Below the pieces are notes generated by a model, which worked only from the letters and a program-made list of their open reading frames with translations, was not told where the DNA came from and searched no databases. Of a stretch of DNA of 64,000 nucleotides, positions 1 to 7,932 are shown piece by piece; the stretch's first letter is position 1; each line of letters begins with the position of its first letter. This DNA comes from Betaproteobacteria bacterium (GTDB lineage Bacteria; Pseudomonadota; Gammaproteobacteria; Burkholderiales; SG8-39), in contig JACPYS010000011.1 of NCBI GenBank assembly GCA_016195915.1, positions 1 to 64,000 on the forward strand, given 5' to 3'. Position numbers and translations under genes: made by a program.

Positions 1-37
1 AAGAAGCCCTGAGACAGTTTCACCGCGGTACGCATCG

Positions 38-1366
38 ATGGCACACGAGCAGCTCGTCGCGGAGTACCAACGCCGCCAGGAGGGCCAGGCTCAAGCCTTC
101 TTCCACAAACTCGACGAGATCAACGACGAGGACCTGCGCACCCTGCTGCAGCGCTACCTGAAACGCGAGTGGCCGGAGGCCGCCGTGGAGCAGTTCGACC
201 CGCTCGCGCGCGAGATGCCCGGCGAGAGCTTCCCGTTCGGCGACTACGACGTGGTAATCCTCGATTACATGCTGGGCCGCGGCGACGGGCTGGAGTGGCT
301 GCGCGCGTTCAAGCGTCGCGCCGATTGCCCGCCGATCATTTTTCTCACGGGCGCCGGCAATGAGGTCATCGCCGTGCGCGCGATGAAGTTCGGCGCGGAC
401 GACTACCTGCGCAAGCAGGAGTTGACGCGGGAGCGCCTGATCAATTCGGTGCGCGACGTCGCCGGAAAATCGATCGAGGCGACGCTCCCGCCGGACGTCG
501 CTGCGCGACTGGAGGGACACACGCTCGGCGCGCGCATTCACGTGCCGGGAATCCGCATCCTGCGCCTGATCGGCGAAGGCGGCATGTCGCGCGTGTACCT
601 CGCCTCGCGCGAAGCTGACGACGAACCCCTGGTCGTGAAGGTTCTGCGCCCGGAGGTCACGCAGGACAAGACCTCCCTGGACAGGTTCCTGCAGGAATAC
701 AGCCTGATCGAGCGCATTACCAGCCGGCACGTGGCGCACATCCATGGGCACGGCGTTTCGGCCGAGCACGCCTACCTGGTGATGGAATTTTTCGATGGCG
801 GCGACCTGATGAAGCGGCTCGGCGGGGACCAGTTGCCGCCCGGGCAGGCGCTAAGGATCTTCAGCGAGCTGATGTACGCGCTGGGCGACATCCACGAGCA
901 GGGCATCCTGCATCGCGACCTCAAACCGCAGAATCTGATGTTCCGCGCCGACGGGAGCCTCGCAATCGTCGATTTCGGCATCGCCAAGCACGTCGATGCC
1001 GTCGATCGGACGGGGCACGGCGAGATCCTCGGCACGCCGCGCTACATGAGCCCGGAGCAGGTGCGCGGGCTCACGCTCGACCTGCGCACCGACATCTACA
1101 GCGCCGGTGTGCTTCTCTACCAGATGCTGGTGGGCAAGCACCTGTTCGAGGGCGATACCGCAGTGGAAGTGGCGCTGCACCACATCAACACGCAGCCGCC
1201 CGAGCTGCCGGAGCCGCTCGCCAGATTCCAGAGCCTGCTCGACAAGCTGCTCGACAAGGACCGGGACTCGCGCTTTCGAAATGCCGACGAGGTGCTTGGC
1301 TTCATGGCGAGGAAATACCTGCAGGACGCGCCGATCGCCGCCGCGCCTGCGGAAAGAAATTCCTAG
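38..1366 (+). CDS. Receiver domain-Ser/Thr protein kinase fusion
   Basis: A 442-residue predicted cytoplasmic signalling protein. The N-terminal part (about residues 25-145) is a response-regulator receiver: phospho-acceptor D76 in VVILDYML, T104 and K126 are in place, but the first acidic position is divergent (INDEDLR). Residues 170-425 are a Hanks-type kinase with GEGGMSRVY (179-187), K201, HRDLKPQN (292-299), DFG (312-314) and SPEQ in the APE position. It has no transmembrane or PASTA segment, so phosphorelay input probably acts through the receiver. The frame stays open upstream of this ATG to the window edge, so the true start may lie outside. It converges on the neighbouring two-component pair, sharing a CTAG where both genes stop. 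Confidence 0.88.
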   Translation: MAHEQLVAEYQRRQEGQAQAFFHKLDEINDEDLRTLLQRYLKREWPEAAVEQFDPLAREMPGESFPFGDYDVVILDYMLGRGDGLEWLRAFKRRADCPPIIFLTGAGNEVIAVRAMKFGADDYLRKQELTRERLINSVRDVAGKSIEATLPPDVAARLEGHTLGARIHVPGIRILRLIGEGGMSRVYLASREADDEPLVVKVLRPEVTQDKTSLDRFLQEYSLIERITSRHVAHIHGHGVSAEHAYLVMEFFDGGDLMKRLGGDQLPPGQALRIFSELMYALGDIHEQGILHRDLKPQNLMFRADGSLAIVDFGIAKHVDAVDRTGHGEILGTPRYMSPEQVRGLTLDLRTDIYSAGVLLYQMLVGKHLFEGDTAVEVALHHINTQPPELPEPLARFQSLLDKLLDKDRDSRFRNADEVLGFMARKYLQDAPIAAAPAERNS

Positions 1367-1755
1367 GAGGGCAGCGCGTTCCAGATCGCGCGCAGCTGTT
1401 CCGGCAGGTCTTTGGGGGAAAACGGCTTGGAAATCACACCGGCGGCGCCGAGCGCCTGCAATTCCGCGGTCTCGCGCTGTTGCGCCCGCGCGGTGATGAA
1501 CACCACCGGATAGTGCTTCGTTTCCTGGGTCTCGCGCATTTTCTTGAACAGCGTAGGCCCGTCCATTCCGGGCATCATCCAGTCGAGCATCACCAGCTCG
1601 GGCTGGAACTGCTTCATCGCTTCGATCGCCTGCAGCGGATCGCCGACCACCTGGACCGTCATCTTGCCCACGCGCTCGAGCGACATGCGCACGATGCGCT
1701 GAATGTCCTCATCGTCCTCGACGTAGAGGATGCGGTTGAGCGGTTGCGCTGGCAT
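1363..1755 (-). CDS. Single-domain response regulator
   Basis: A 130-residue stand-alone receiver of CheY type. The acidic pocket EDD (13-15), phospho-acceptor D58 (VMLDWMMPGMDG), T88 and K110 (ISKPF) are all present, and there is no output domain. It starts 17 bases after the histidine kinase stop on the same strand, so the two form a transcription unit and this is very likely the kinase's partner. The start is the first ATG before the beta1 strand RILYVEDD. With no DNA-binding domain, its output must be through a protein partner; the adjacent receiver-kinase protein is a natural but unproven candidate. Confidence 0.93.
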   Translation of the reverse strand: MPAQPLNRILYVEDDEDIQRIVRMSLERVGKMTVQVVGDPLQAIEAMKQFQPELVMLDWMMPGMDGPTLFKKMRETQETKHYPVVFITARAQQRETAELQALGAAGVISKPFSPKDLPEQLRAIWNALPS

Positions 1756-1772
1756 GGCGCGAGTATAGCCGC

Positions 1773-3569
1773 TCAGTGCTCGCGATGTTTCGGCAGTTCG
1801 AAAAAGAACATCGTGCCGCCGCCTTCGCGGTCCGCGAAGCCGACGCGCCCGCCCATCAGCTCGATCAGGCGCTTGCAGATCGCCAGGCCGAGGCCGGTGC
1901 CGCCCTTCTGGCGCGTATCGGTGGAGTCGGCCTGCGCGAAGCGCGAGAAGATGCGGTTGCGGAAGTTCTCCGGGATGCCGGGACCCCGGTCGTTGACCGC
2001 GACCCGCACGTCGCCGCCCAGGTCGTGCAGTTCCACGGAAACCGTCTCGTCCCGCGGCGAGAACTTGGCGGCGTTGGAAATCAGGTTGGTCATGATCTGA
2101 AGCACGCGCTTCACATCCACGTTCACCGTCACGCCGGGCAGGTTTTCGGCCAGCGTGAGCTTCACGTGGTAGCGCTCGGCAAACCCCTGGTTGAGCTTGA
2201 CTGCCTCCTCCACCAGCGCTTCGAGCGGCATCGGCTCGGGGAACAGCGTGAGCTTGCCCGACTCGATCTTTTCGATGTCGAGGATATCGTTGATCAGGTC
2301 GAGCAGGCGCTGGCCGTTGCGCTCGGCCACCTGCGTGAGTTCGGCAACGTCCTTGTCGAGCTCGCCGAACACCCCGCTGTTGATCAGCTGCAGCGAGCCC
2401 AGGATCGAGGTGAGCGGCGTGCGCAGTTCGTGCGACAGCGTCGAGGTGAACTCCTGCTTCATGCGCTCTGCCTCGAGCTGCTGCGTGATGTCGCGCCCCT
2501 GCGCGATCACCGAGATGACGTGGCCTTCCTGGTTCACCAGCGGCGTGAGGCTCCACTCGCACACCAGCTCGACGCCGTCGCGGCGCGTGTTCTGGTAACG
2601 CGCCGAGGCGACCGGCTGCCCGAGGCGCACGAACTCGGCCCAGCGCTCCGCCACGCTGGCGGACTCTTCCTTGGGATACAGAAAGTCTGCGCTGCTCTGC
2701 CCGATGATCTCCCGCGCGGTGTAACCGAACAGGTTTTCCGCCGCCGGGTTGGCGGTGAGGACACGCCCTTCGGGATCGAGTTCGAAGATCGGAATGGGCG
2801 AACGCTCGGCGAACAGGGCCAGCTTGCGGCCCGAGGCTTCGACCTGATGGCGTGCCGCGTCGAGTTCGACCAGGCGCTGTTCGAGCTGTTGGTTGAGCGC
2901 GGTGTAGTCCTGCGTGAGCCGTCCGTAGGACTGGCGCAGGCGGTAGCCAGAAACGAAAATATGATTCAGGCGGTAGGCCACCGCGATGTTGATCGCAAGA
3001 AGGATCGGAATCATCAGCGCCAGCTCGGAGAACAGGCGCGTGCCATAGGTGAACAGCACTGCTTCGAACGGCACGATCACGCCGAAGGCGAACAGCGCGA
3101 ACACCCACCATACCGCCGAGAACAGCGGCAGCCCGCCGGCCGTCATGGTCGCGAGAACGAATGCGAGGAACACCCTCTGCTCGTCGCTGATGGAGGGAAA
3201 GAAAACCGCGGCGGCGAATCCCCAGACGACGCCTTCGGCGAGCGCCCCGATCGCGAACCAGCGCAGCCACCGCTGCGGCTCCGCCCCGCGCTTGGCGTCG
3301 GCGAGGTAACCGCGCACCACGACAAAGCGCGCGGCGGCAACCAGCAAGGCCACAAATGCCCAGAACACCACCAGGTCGCGCGAACTGGGGCTGTAGAGTT
3401 CATAGACGACGAGCGCCGCGACGAGCAGCGCGCCGCCGATGCCGATCGGCGCCTGGCGATAGAGCAGTTCGACCTGGTCCGCGAGTACGCGCCGCGCATC
3501 GGTCGCGTCCCGCTCTGCTCCGGGAGCTTGAGGGGCGTCGTCGTGCGGCGCGTTCGGGATCGAGGACAT
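1773..3569 (-). CDS. Membrane-bound PAS sensor histidine kinase
   Basis: A 598-residue hybrid-less histidine kinase of the inner membrane. Five or six hydrophobic helices occupy roughly residues 41-200 without a large periplasmic loop, so the sensor is probably intramembrane. A short coiled-coil stretch (about 215-245) leads to a PAS domain (249-365), then HisKA with H380 in STLSHELRTPLTS, and HATPase_c with N495/N499, DRGPGIP (527-533) and GGTGLGL (556-562). All catalytic boxes are intact. The start was placed at the ATG giving MSSIPNAP; longer in-frame extension is low-complexity Arg/Ala and overlaps imuB. It is co-transcribed with the downstream response regulator. Confidence 0.93.
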   Translation of the reverse strand: MSSIPNAPHDDAPQAPGAERDATDARRVLADQVELLYRQAPIGIGGALLVAALVVYELYSPSSRDLVVFWAFVALLVAAARFVVVRGYLADAKRGAEPQRWLRWFAIGALAEGVVWGFAAAVFFPSISDEQRVFLAFVLATMTAGGLPLFSAVWWVFALFAFGVIVPFEAVLFTYGTRLFSELALMIPILLAINIAVAYRLNHIFVSGYRLRQSYGRLTQDYTALNQQLEQRLVELDAARHQVEASGRKLALFAERSPIPIFELDPEGRVLTANPAAENLFGYTAREIIGQSSADFLYPKEESASVAERWAEFVRLGQPVASARYQNTRRDGVELVCEWSLTPLVNQEGHVISVIAQGRDITQQLEAERMKQEFTSTLSHELRTPLTSILGSLQLINSGVFGELDKDVAELTQVAERNGQRLLDLINDILDIEKIESGKLTLFPEPMPLEALVEEAVKLNQGFAERYHVKLTLAENLPGVTVNVDVKRVLQIMTNLISNAAKFSPRDETVSVELHDLGGDVRVAVNDRGPGIPENFRNRIFSRFAQADSTDTRQKGGTGLGLAICKRLIELMGGRVGFADREGGGTMFFFELPKHREH

Positions 3570-3655
3570 TCGGTGCGGGGTCTTCTTCTTATGCGGAATT
3601 ATAGAGGCAGCGCGGCGCGCCCGGGGAGGCTTGCGTCCGTTGACATTGAAGTCGA

Positions 3656-5101
3656 TCAGGCGAACAGGCCGTGCAGGAACCAGCCGGACGCCTCGCGGTA
3701 GATCCATACGCGCCCGCCGCGCACGGTGCGCGCTGCAAAGTAGTCGCGCCGGACATCGTTTCCGTCCCACCAGCCGCTCGCAATGCGCTCGGGGCCGGCA
3801 TCGAGTTCGAGTCTTCCGGCAAGCCAGGGCGCTGCGTTTCTCAGGGCAAGCGGGCGCGGCGGCTGCACCAGCCACAGCGGCCGGGGAGCCCGGCTTGCAC
3901 CGGGACGCGGGGACTTCGCCACCGCTTGCGCATCCGGCCCTGCCTCGCGGAACGCAAGCTCCGGACGGTGCTCTGGAATGAGCTGCAGACCGCACACCGC
4001 AGTCTCGCCCAATCGCGCGCGCAGCCGCTCGATCAACTGGGCGCGCGATTCGGTCGAACTTTCCGATTCCCCGAACAGCGAGAACAGCCGCGGCGCAAGC
4101 TGCATCGAGGACTCGAGCCTCAGGCCGAGCCCGGAGACCCGTGCGTGCAGATCGACGCGCGCAAGTCGCTCGCGCGCAAGCTCGAGCAGGTGCCGGGCAT
4201 CGCGGCTCGGCACCGAGAGCTTCAGCGCGATCCGCGTCGCCGGGAGCCGTTCGTGCCCGAGTTCAATGGCGATTTCCGTTGCACCCAGGTTGCGCGCAGT
4301 GAGCCCTCCGGCGAGTTCGCCCAGCAGCCGCCGCAAGCCGAAAATGATTCCGTCGACGGTCTCGGCGGGCGCCGGCAGCTCGAGACTCGCGGCGTAGCGC
4401 TCGGGCGGCGTGAACGGCAGTTGCGGATCGGGTGCCTCGCCGAGAACGCGGCGCAACTGTGCTGGGAGGGCCTGGCCGAAACGGCGCGCAAGACCGCCGG
4501 CGGGCAATGCAAGGCATTCCCCGAGCGTGCGCAGTCCGAGCGCTTCGAGCCCGGTGAGGATTTCCGGCGCGGCATCGAGACAGGCGAGCGGAAGTCTGGA
4601 CAGATGCGGAGCAAGCTGCGCGTGCGTTTCGAGCACCAGTTCGAAGCCGGCATGCGCCAGCAACCCGGCGGCGCCCGGTGCGGGAGCGCAGGCAAGCACC
4701 GCTTCGTAGCCGAGTTCCGCGAGTCCGGCACGCACGCGCGCGAGCATCGCCTCCAGCCCGCCAAACAGTTTCAATCCGCCTCCGATCTCGGCCAGCAGCA
4801 CCGCGCGCGAGGGGCTCAGGCTCAGCTGTGGCGTGAACTGTCCGGCCCAGATCGCCACGCCCTCGAGCGCACGGCGTTCCGCGGCTGCATTGCGCGGCTG
4901 AACGAGCAATCCGGGAGCCAGCGTGCAGGCTGCGGACACCGGCATGCCGGGCGCCACACCGGCGCGCGCGGCGGCAGGATTCGCGATCAGGACCTCGCCG
5001 CGATCACGGCGCGTGGCAACGGCAAAGGCGCCGGCGCCATTCGACGCGCCGGGAAACACCTCGAGCGCCAGCGCCGGGAAATGCACGGCGAGCCACAGCA
5101 T
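3656..5101 (-). CDS. imuB: ImuB, Y-family polymerase-like mutasome subunit
   Basis: A 481-residue protein of the ImuB/DinP-like family, third gene of a lexA-imuA-imuB operon. It opens with the typical WLAVHFPALALEVF, where the acidic Y-family metal ligand is replaced, as known for ImuB, which acts as a scaffold rather than a polymerase. The C-terminal signature WFLHGLFA is characteristic. In known systems ImuB links ImuA and the error-prone polymerase DnaE2 to the beta clamp during SOS mutagenesis. Here the expected dnaE2 does not follow: downstream lies the unrelated histidine kinase. The start is 7 bases after the imuA stop. Confidence 0.9.
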   Translation of the reverse strand: MLWLAVHFPALALEVFPGASNGAGAFAVATRRDRGEVLIANPAAARAGVAPGMPVSAACTLAPGLLVQPRNAAAERRALEGVAIWAGQFTPQLSLSPSRAVLLAEIGGGLKLFGGLEAMLARVRAGLAELGYEAVLACAPAPGAAGLLAHAGFELVLETHAQLAPHLSRLPLACLDAAPEILTGLEALGLRTLGECLALPAGGLARRFGQALPAQLRRVLGEAPDPQLPFTPPERYAASLELPAPAETVDGIIFGLRRLLGELAGGLTARNLGATEIAIELGHERLPATRIALKLSVPSRDARHLLELARERLARVDLHARVSGLGLRLESSMQLAPRLFSLFGESESSTESRAQLIERLRARLGETAVCGLQLIPEHRPELAFREAGPDAQAVAKSPRPGASRAPRPLWLVQPPRPLALRNAAPWLAGRLELDAGPERIASGWWDGNDVRRDYFAARTVRGGRVWIYREASGWFLHGLFA

Positions 5102-5108
5102 GGGAAAA

Positions 5109-5738
5109 CTAGGCGGCCCCGAGATCGAGCGCGAGGGGTGCGCACTCCCCGCCGCCGCGGCGCTTCGTTATGGTGAGCAGCGATTTTCCGCCGCGCGCAG
5201 AGAGGCGCAGGCGCAGCACCGCAGGCGTCGCGTGGCGCGCGGCCTGTGCGGCGGGAAAATACACTCCCATGGAGCGGCCCGCCTCGGCGGCGAGCGAAAG
5301 CTTTTTCAGCATGCGTTCGTTCGGCGCGGGGAGCCATGCGAGCACCGCGCTCGCGGCGCCCGAACGCAGCGTCTGCTCCGCGGCCCACGGCGCGTCCTGC
5401 TGCTGCGGGGAGCGAACGAGCACGATGCGCGCAAGGTCGATGCCGAGGTTGGCGAGCGCCGGCGCGTAGAGGAAGTGCGGCGGGGCGATGAACGCGATCC
5501 AGCGCTCGTCCTCGCGCGAAACGCGCGAGAGCGCGGGACCGAACAGCGAGACTTCTCCGATGCCTTCGGTTTCGGAGATCAGTTCGGTGAGCGCGCCGCC
5601 TGGCCAGCCGCCGCCCGGGAGCAAACGGTCGAGTTCGGGAAAACCGGTCGGCACACCCGGTTTTGCCGCCGCGGCGGGCGCGACACCGCGCCAGACGAGC
5701 GCTGAGCACTCGAGGAGCGAGCGCAGGGCTGCAGCCAC
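5109..5738 (-). CDS. imuA: ImuA, RecA-like SOS mutasome protein
   Basis: A 209-residue protein of the ImuA/SulA-like family (RecA-fold, translesion mutagenesis). The family pattern GFPELDRLLPGGGWPGGAL followed by TELISETEGIGE is clear at residues 30-65, and the C-terminal half has the RecA-core-like beta strands (LLTITKRRGG). It sits 18 bases downstream of lexA and 7 bases upstream of imuB, all on one strand, so it should be expressed only on SOS induction from the lexA promoter. Family assignment is firm; ImuA's biochemical role is known mostly from Caulobacter, mycobacteria and Myxococcus relatives. Confidence 0.88.
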   Translation of the reverse strand: MAAALRSLLECSALVWRGVAPAAAAKPGVPTGFPELDRLLPGGGWPGGALTELISETEGIGEVSLFGPALSRVSREDERWIAFIAPPHFLYAPALANLGIDLARIVLVRSPQQQDAPWAAEQTLRSGAASAVLAWLPAPNERMLKKLSLAAEAGRSMGVYFPAAQAARHATPAVLRLRLSARGGKSLLTITKRRGGGECAPLALDLGAA

Positions 5739-5756
5739 TGCCGGTGCCTCACGGCG

Positions 5757-6383
5757 CTAGAAAGACCTGCCGTTGCGGATCACGCCGACGGCAACGCCTT
5801 CGATGGAGAAATCCCCGGAGCGCAGATCGACCTCGATCGGCTCGAAGTCCGGGTTCTCGGGCAGCAACTGCACGCTGTTGCCGCGGCGGCGCAGGCGCTT
5901 CACCGTAACCTCGTCGCCCAGGCGCGCCACCACCACCTGGCCGCTACGCACCTCGTGCGTCTTGTGCACGGCGAGCAGGTCGCCTTCCAGGATGCCCGCG
6001 TCGCGCATCGACAGGCCGCGCACGCGCAGCAGGTAATCGGCGTGCGGCGTGAACAGGTTCGGGTCGATGGCGTAGCGCCCCTGCACGTGCTCCTCGGCGA
6101 GGATCGGAGAGCCGGCGGCGACCCGGCCGATCACCGGCAGTTCCATCACTCGCCCCAGGCTGCGCGATGCGCGATCCATCACGCGCAGGCCGCGCGAGGA
6201 ACCGGAGGAGATCTCGAGCGCGCCTTTCTTTTCCAGCGCGCGCAGGTGCTGTTCGGCGGCGTTGACCGAGCGGAACCCCATCCGCTCGGCGATCTCGGCG
6301 CGCGTCGGCGGGAAACCTGTCGACTCGGTGAGATCGCGCACCAGTTTCAGGATTTCGCTCTGGCGTTCGGTCAGGTCGTCCAT
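5757..6383 (-). CDS. lexA: LexA repressor
   Basis: A 208-residue SOS repressor. The N-terminal winged HTH (residues 1-65, [24 protein letters not shown]) is followed by the S24 self-cleavage domain: cleavage site A90-G91, nucleophile S125 (RGLSMRDAG) and general base K162 (VTVKRL). Length matches the usual 200-215. RecA-stimulated autocleavage would derepress this operon. The start ATG has GGGAGG (minus strand of 6390-6395) seven bases upstream. It leads the lexA-imuA-imuB operon and sits behind a palindromic LexA box, so it is autoregulated. Confidence 0.97.
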   Translation of the reverse strand: MDDLTERQSEILKLVRDLTESTGFPPTRAEIAERMGFRSVNAAEQHLRALEKKGALEISSGSSRGLRVMDRASRSLGRVMELPVIGRVAAGSPILAEEHVQGRYAIDPNLFTPHADYLLRVRGLSMRDAGILEGDLLAVHKTHEVRSGQVVVARLGDEVTVKRLRRRGNSVQLLPENPDFEPIEVDLRSGDFSIEGVAVGVIRNGRSF

Positions 6384-6424
6384 GTCATGCCTCCCATGCG
6401 GTTCCTCATGCTGTGTCTCCTTAC

Positions 6425-6442
6425 ACTGGAATTATATCCAGT
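6425..6442. promoter_or_regulatory. LexA box upstream of lexA-imuAB
   Basis: ACTGGA-ATTATA-TCCAGT is a perfect inverted repeat. Its core CTGGAATTATATCCAG has the CTG-N10-CAG spacing of the gamma/betaproteobacterial LexA operator. It overlaps the -10 hexamer of the lexA promoter, the classical position for autorepression. Confidence 0.85.
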
Positions 6443-6458
6443 ATGAGCGGGATTGCAA
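6431..6458 (-). promoter_or_regulatory. lexA sigma-70 promoter
   Basis: On the minus strand TTGCAA (6458-6453) is followed after 16 bases by a perfect TATAAT (6436-6431). The -10 lies inside the LexA palindrome, and transcription would start about 40 bases before the lexA ATG. Confidence 0.7.
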
Positions 6459-6480
6459 GTAGGGGTGTAGTGGAAGCAGA

Positions 6481-6518
6481 TCACTGCTCTACAGTGAGTG
6501 GGTAGGTCAGGATATAAT
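6481..6518 (+). promoter_or_regulatory. Promoter and operator of the first toxin-antitoxin pair
   Basis: TCACTG-CTCTA-CAGTGA (6481-6497) is a perfect inverted repeat, and a perfect TATAAT follows at 6513-6518, 34 bases before the antitoxin ATG. The repeat covers the -35 region (no good -35 hexamer is visible), so binding of the antitoxin or complex there would repress, as is usual for Phd/VapB-type operons. The operator role is inferred. Confidence 0.5.
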
Positions 6519-6551
6519 TCAGCCAGTTCATCCAGATTTCCGGAGCGCGCC

Positions 6552-6803
6552 ATGGCAATCGTCTGGCCCCTGCAGGAAGCGAAGAACAAGTTGAGCGAAG
6601 TGATCGATCGCGCGGCCAAGGGCGGGCCGCAGGTCGTCACCCGCCACGGCAAGCGCGTTGCGGTCATCGTTTCAGCGCGCGAGTTCGACCGGCTGAGCGG
6701 CGCCGGCGCATCGCTGTGGCAATACTTGCGCTCGGCTCCGACGAAGGGCGTGCGGCTGCGGATCGAGCGCGACCGCTCCCCCGGCCACCCCGTCAGACTG
6801 TGA
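6552..6803 (+). CDS. Phd/YefM-type antitoxin
   Basis: An 83-residue antitoxin. The N-terminal half (PLQEAKNKLSEVIDRAAKGG, then VVTRHGKRVAVIVSAREFDRL) is the Phd/YefM DNA-binding fold; the C-terminal tail is Arg-rich and probably wraps the toxin. A GTG 54 bases upstream would add residues without the family pattern, while the chosen ATG has GGAG six bases before it. Its stop overlaps the toxin start (GTGA), which implies translational coupling. Confidence 0.85.
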   Translation: MAIVWPLQEAKNKLSEVIDRAAKGGPQVVTRHGKRVAVIVSAREFDRLSGAGASLWQYLRSAPTKGVRLRIERDRSPGHPVRL

Positions 6804-7219
6804 GCATCCTGCTCGATACCTGTGTCATCTCCGAACTGATCAAGCCTGCTCCGGACCCGGTCGTCCTCGCGTGGACCGGGAACACGCCGGAAGGCAGCTG
6901 TTTCCTCTCCACCATTACGCTGGGAGAAGTGATGGATGGAATCTGGCGGCTGCCCGCGGGCAAGCGGCGCTCGCGGCTCGAGGCCTGGTTCGAAGGGCTG
7001 CTCGCGCGCTATGAAGCTCGCATTATTCCGGTTGACGCAGCAGTAGCGCGCAAATGGGGACGTCTCGCGGGTGAACTCGCGCGCCGCGGCGCACCGACCC
7101 CGATGGCCGATGGCCTGATTGCTGCAACTGCGCTCGTCCATGGCCTGAAGCTCGCGACGCGCAACATCGCCGATTTCAGGCCGTTCGAGGTGGAGCTCGT
7201 GAACCCATGGAACGGGTGA
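6800..7219 (+). CDS. PIN-domain toxin (VapC/FitB type)
   Basis: A 139-residue PIN ribonuclease starting at a GTG that overlaps the antitoxin TGA. The acidic metal-binding set is complete: D6 (ILLDTCVISELIKP), E12, E43 (LGEVMDG), D104 (MADGLIAATA) and D125 (TRNIADF). Closest in pattern to FitB/VapC toxins, which cleave tRNA or rRNA. An upstream ATG in the same frame was rejected because it extends back into the antitoxin with non-PIN sequence. Confidence 0.88.
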   Translation: MSILLDTCVISELIKPAPDPVVLAWTGNTPEGSCFLSTITLGEVMDGIWRLPAGKRRSRLEAWFEGLLARYEARIIPVDAAVARKWGRLAGELARRGAPTPMADGLIAATALVHGLKLATRNIADFRPFEVELVNPWNG

Positions 7220-7344
7220 TGCGCCTCCTTTCGGCCGCCTGGTGCTCGCCCAACGCCAAACCACGCGTAGCGATCGCGATTCTTGACAGCTCTTGATATT
7301 CCGGGATTCCGAAGCATTCACCGTCGCAGACCACGAGAAAACCC

Positions 7345-7932
7345 ATGCCCGAGCCACAGATGGTTGACCCTCACGACGTCGTAATGACCGGCGAAAACTC
7401 ATTTATCCGGCTCTCGGAGGATGGCGGCAAGACCGTCGCGGACCGCGTCAGCCACTGGCGCGTGCTGTGGTCGCCTGCCGGGCAGGGGCACGCGCTGTTC
7501 ATCGAAAGCCCGCTCACGGGCAAGGGGCCGCGCGTCTATGCAGACAACGGAGGCGTCGCGCGCTTTCTGCAACGCACGATCGAAGTCATGCTCCACAAGC
7601 CCTTCGCCGACGAGTCGCTGCCTGTCATCGACGCCGAATTCGAGCGCACCGGCAATTCGCTCAGCACGATCGAGGAGCGCGTCGTTTCCGACGAGGACGA
7701 AATCATCCTCGGCTACTGGGACCTGATGGCGCCGTTCGTCCTCACGCTGCCGCCGGGAGCAATGGACCGCCCGCTCGGCGTCTACAGCACGTTCCTGCCC
7801 GCGCGCGGCGCGCAGCTCTCGGTCAACGGTGAAGCCGCTAGCGCGAAGCTGTTTCTGCAGGATCGCTTCGGCAAGCCGGGATCGAGCTGCAGCCTCGCGT
7901 GGTCGGAGACGTGGACGAGGCCGAGGGGATGA
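7345..7932 (+). CDS. Conserved-looking protein of unknown function
   Basis: A 195-residue soluble protein that I do not recognise. It has no signal peptide or membrane segment. The mix of alternating hydrophobic strands (VSHWRVLWSPAGQGHALFI, APFVLTLPPGAMDRPLGVYS) suggests a beta-rich fold. It is translationally coupled to the Bug receptor downstream: its TGA lies in ATGA with the receptor's start. This coupling suggests a role with the receptor's substrate, perhaps as a small enzyme or binding protein. That is inference from position only. Confidence 0.7.
   Translation: MPEPQMVDPHDVVMTGENSFIRLSEDGGKTVADRVSHWRVLWSPAGQGHALFIESPLTGKGPRVYADNGGVARFLQRTIEVMLHKPFADESLPVIDAEFERTGNSLSTIEERVVSDEDEIILGYWDLMAPFVLTLPPGAMDRPLGVYSTFLPARGAQLSVNGEAASAKLFLQDRFGKPGSSCSLAWSETWTRPRG

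Noticed and set aside
3671-5176. Long open frame antisense to imuB, and similar long antisense frames over the histidine kinase, DUF3604-like and aldehyde dehydrogenase genes
   Set aside because: They are composition shadows of high-GC genes: no family pattern, Arg/Ala-rich, and the opposite strand encodes clear conserved proteins.
7283-7288. Perfect TTGACA upstream of the unknown gene at 7345
   Set aside because: No acceptable -10 hexamer lies 16-18 bases downstream.
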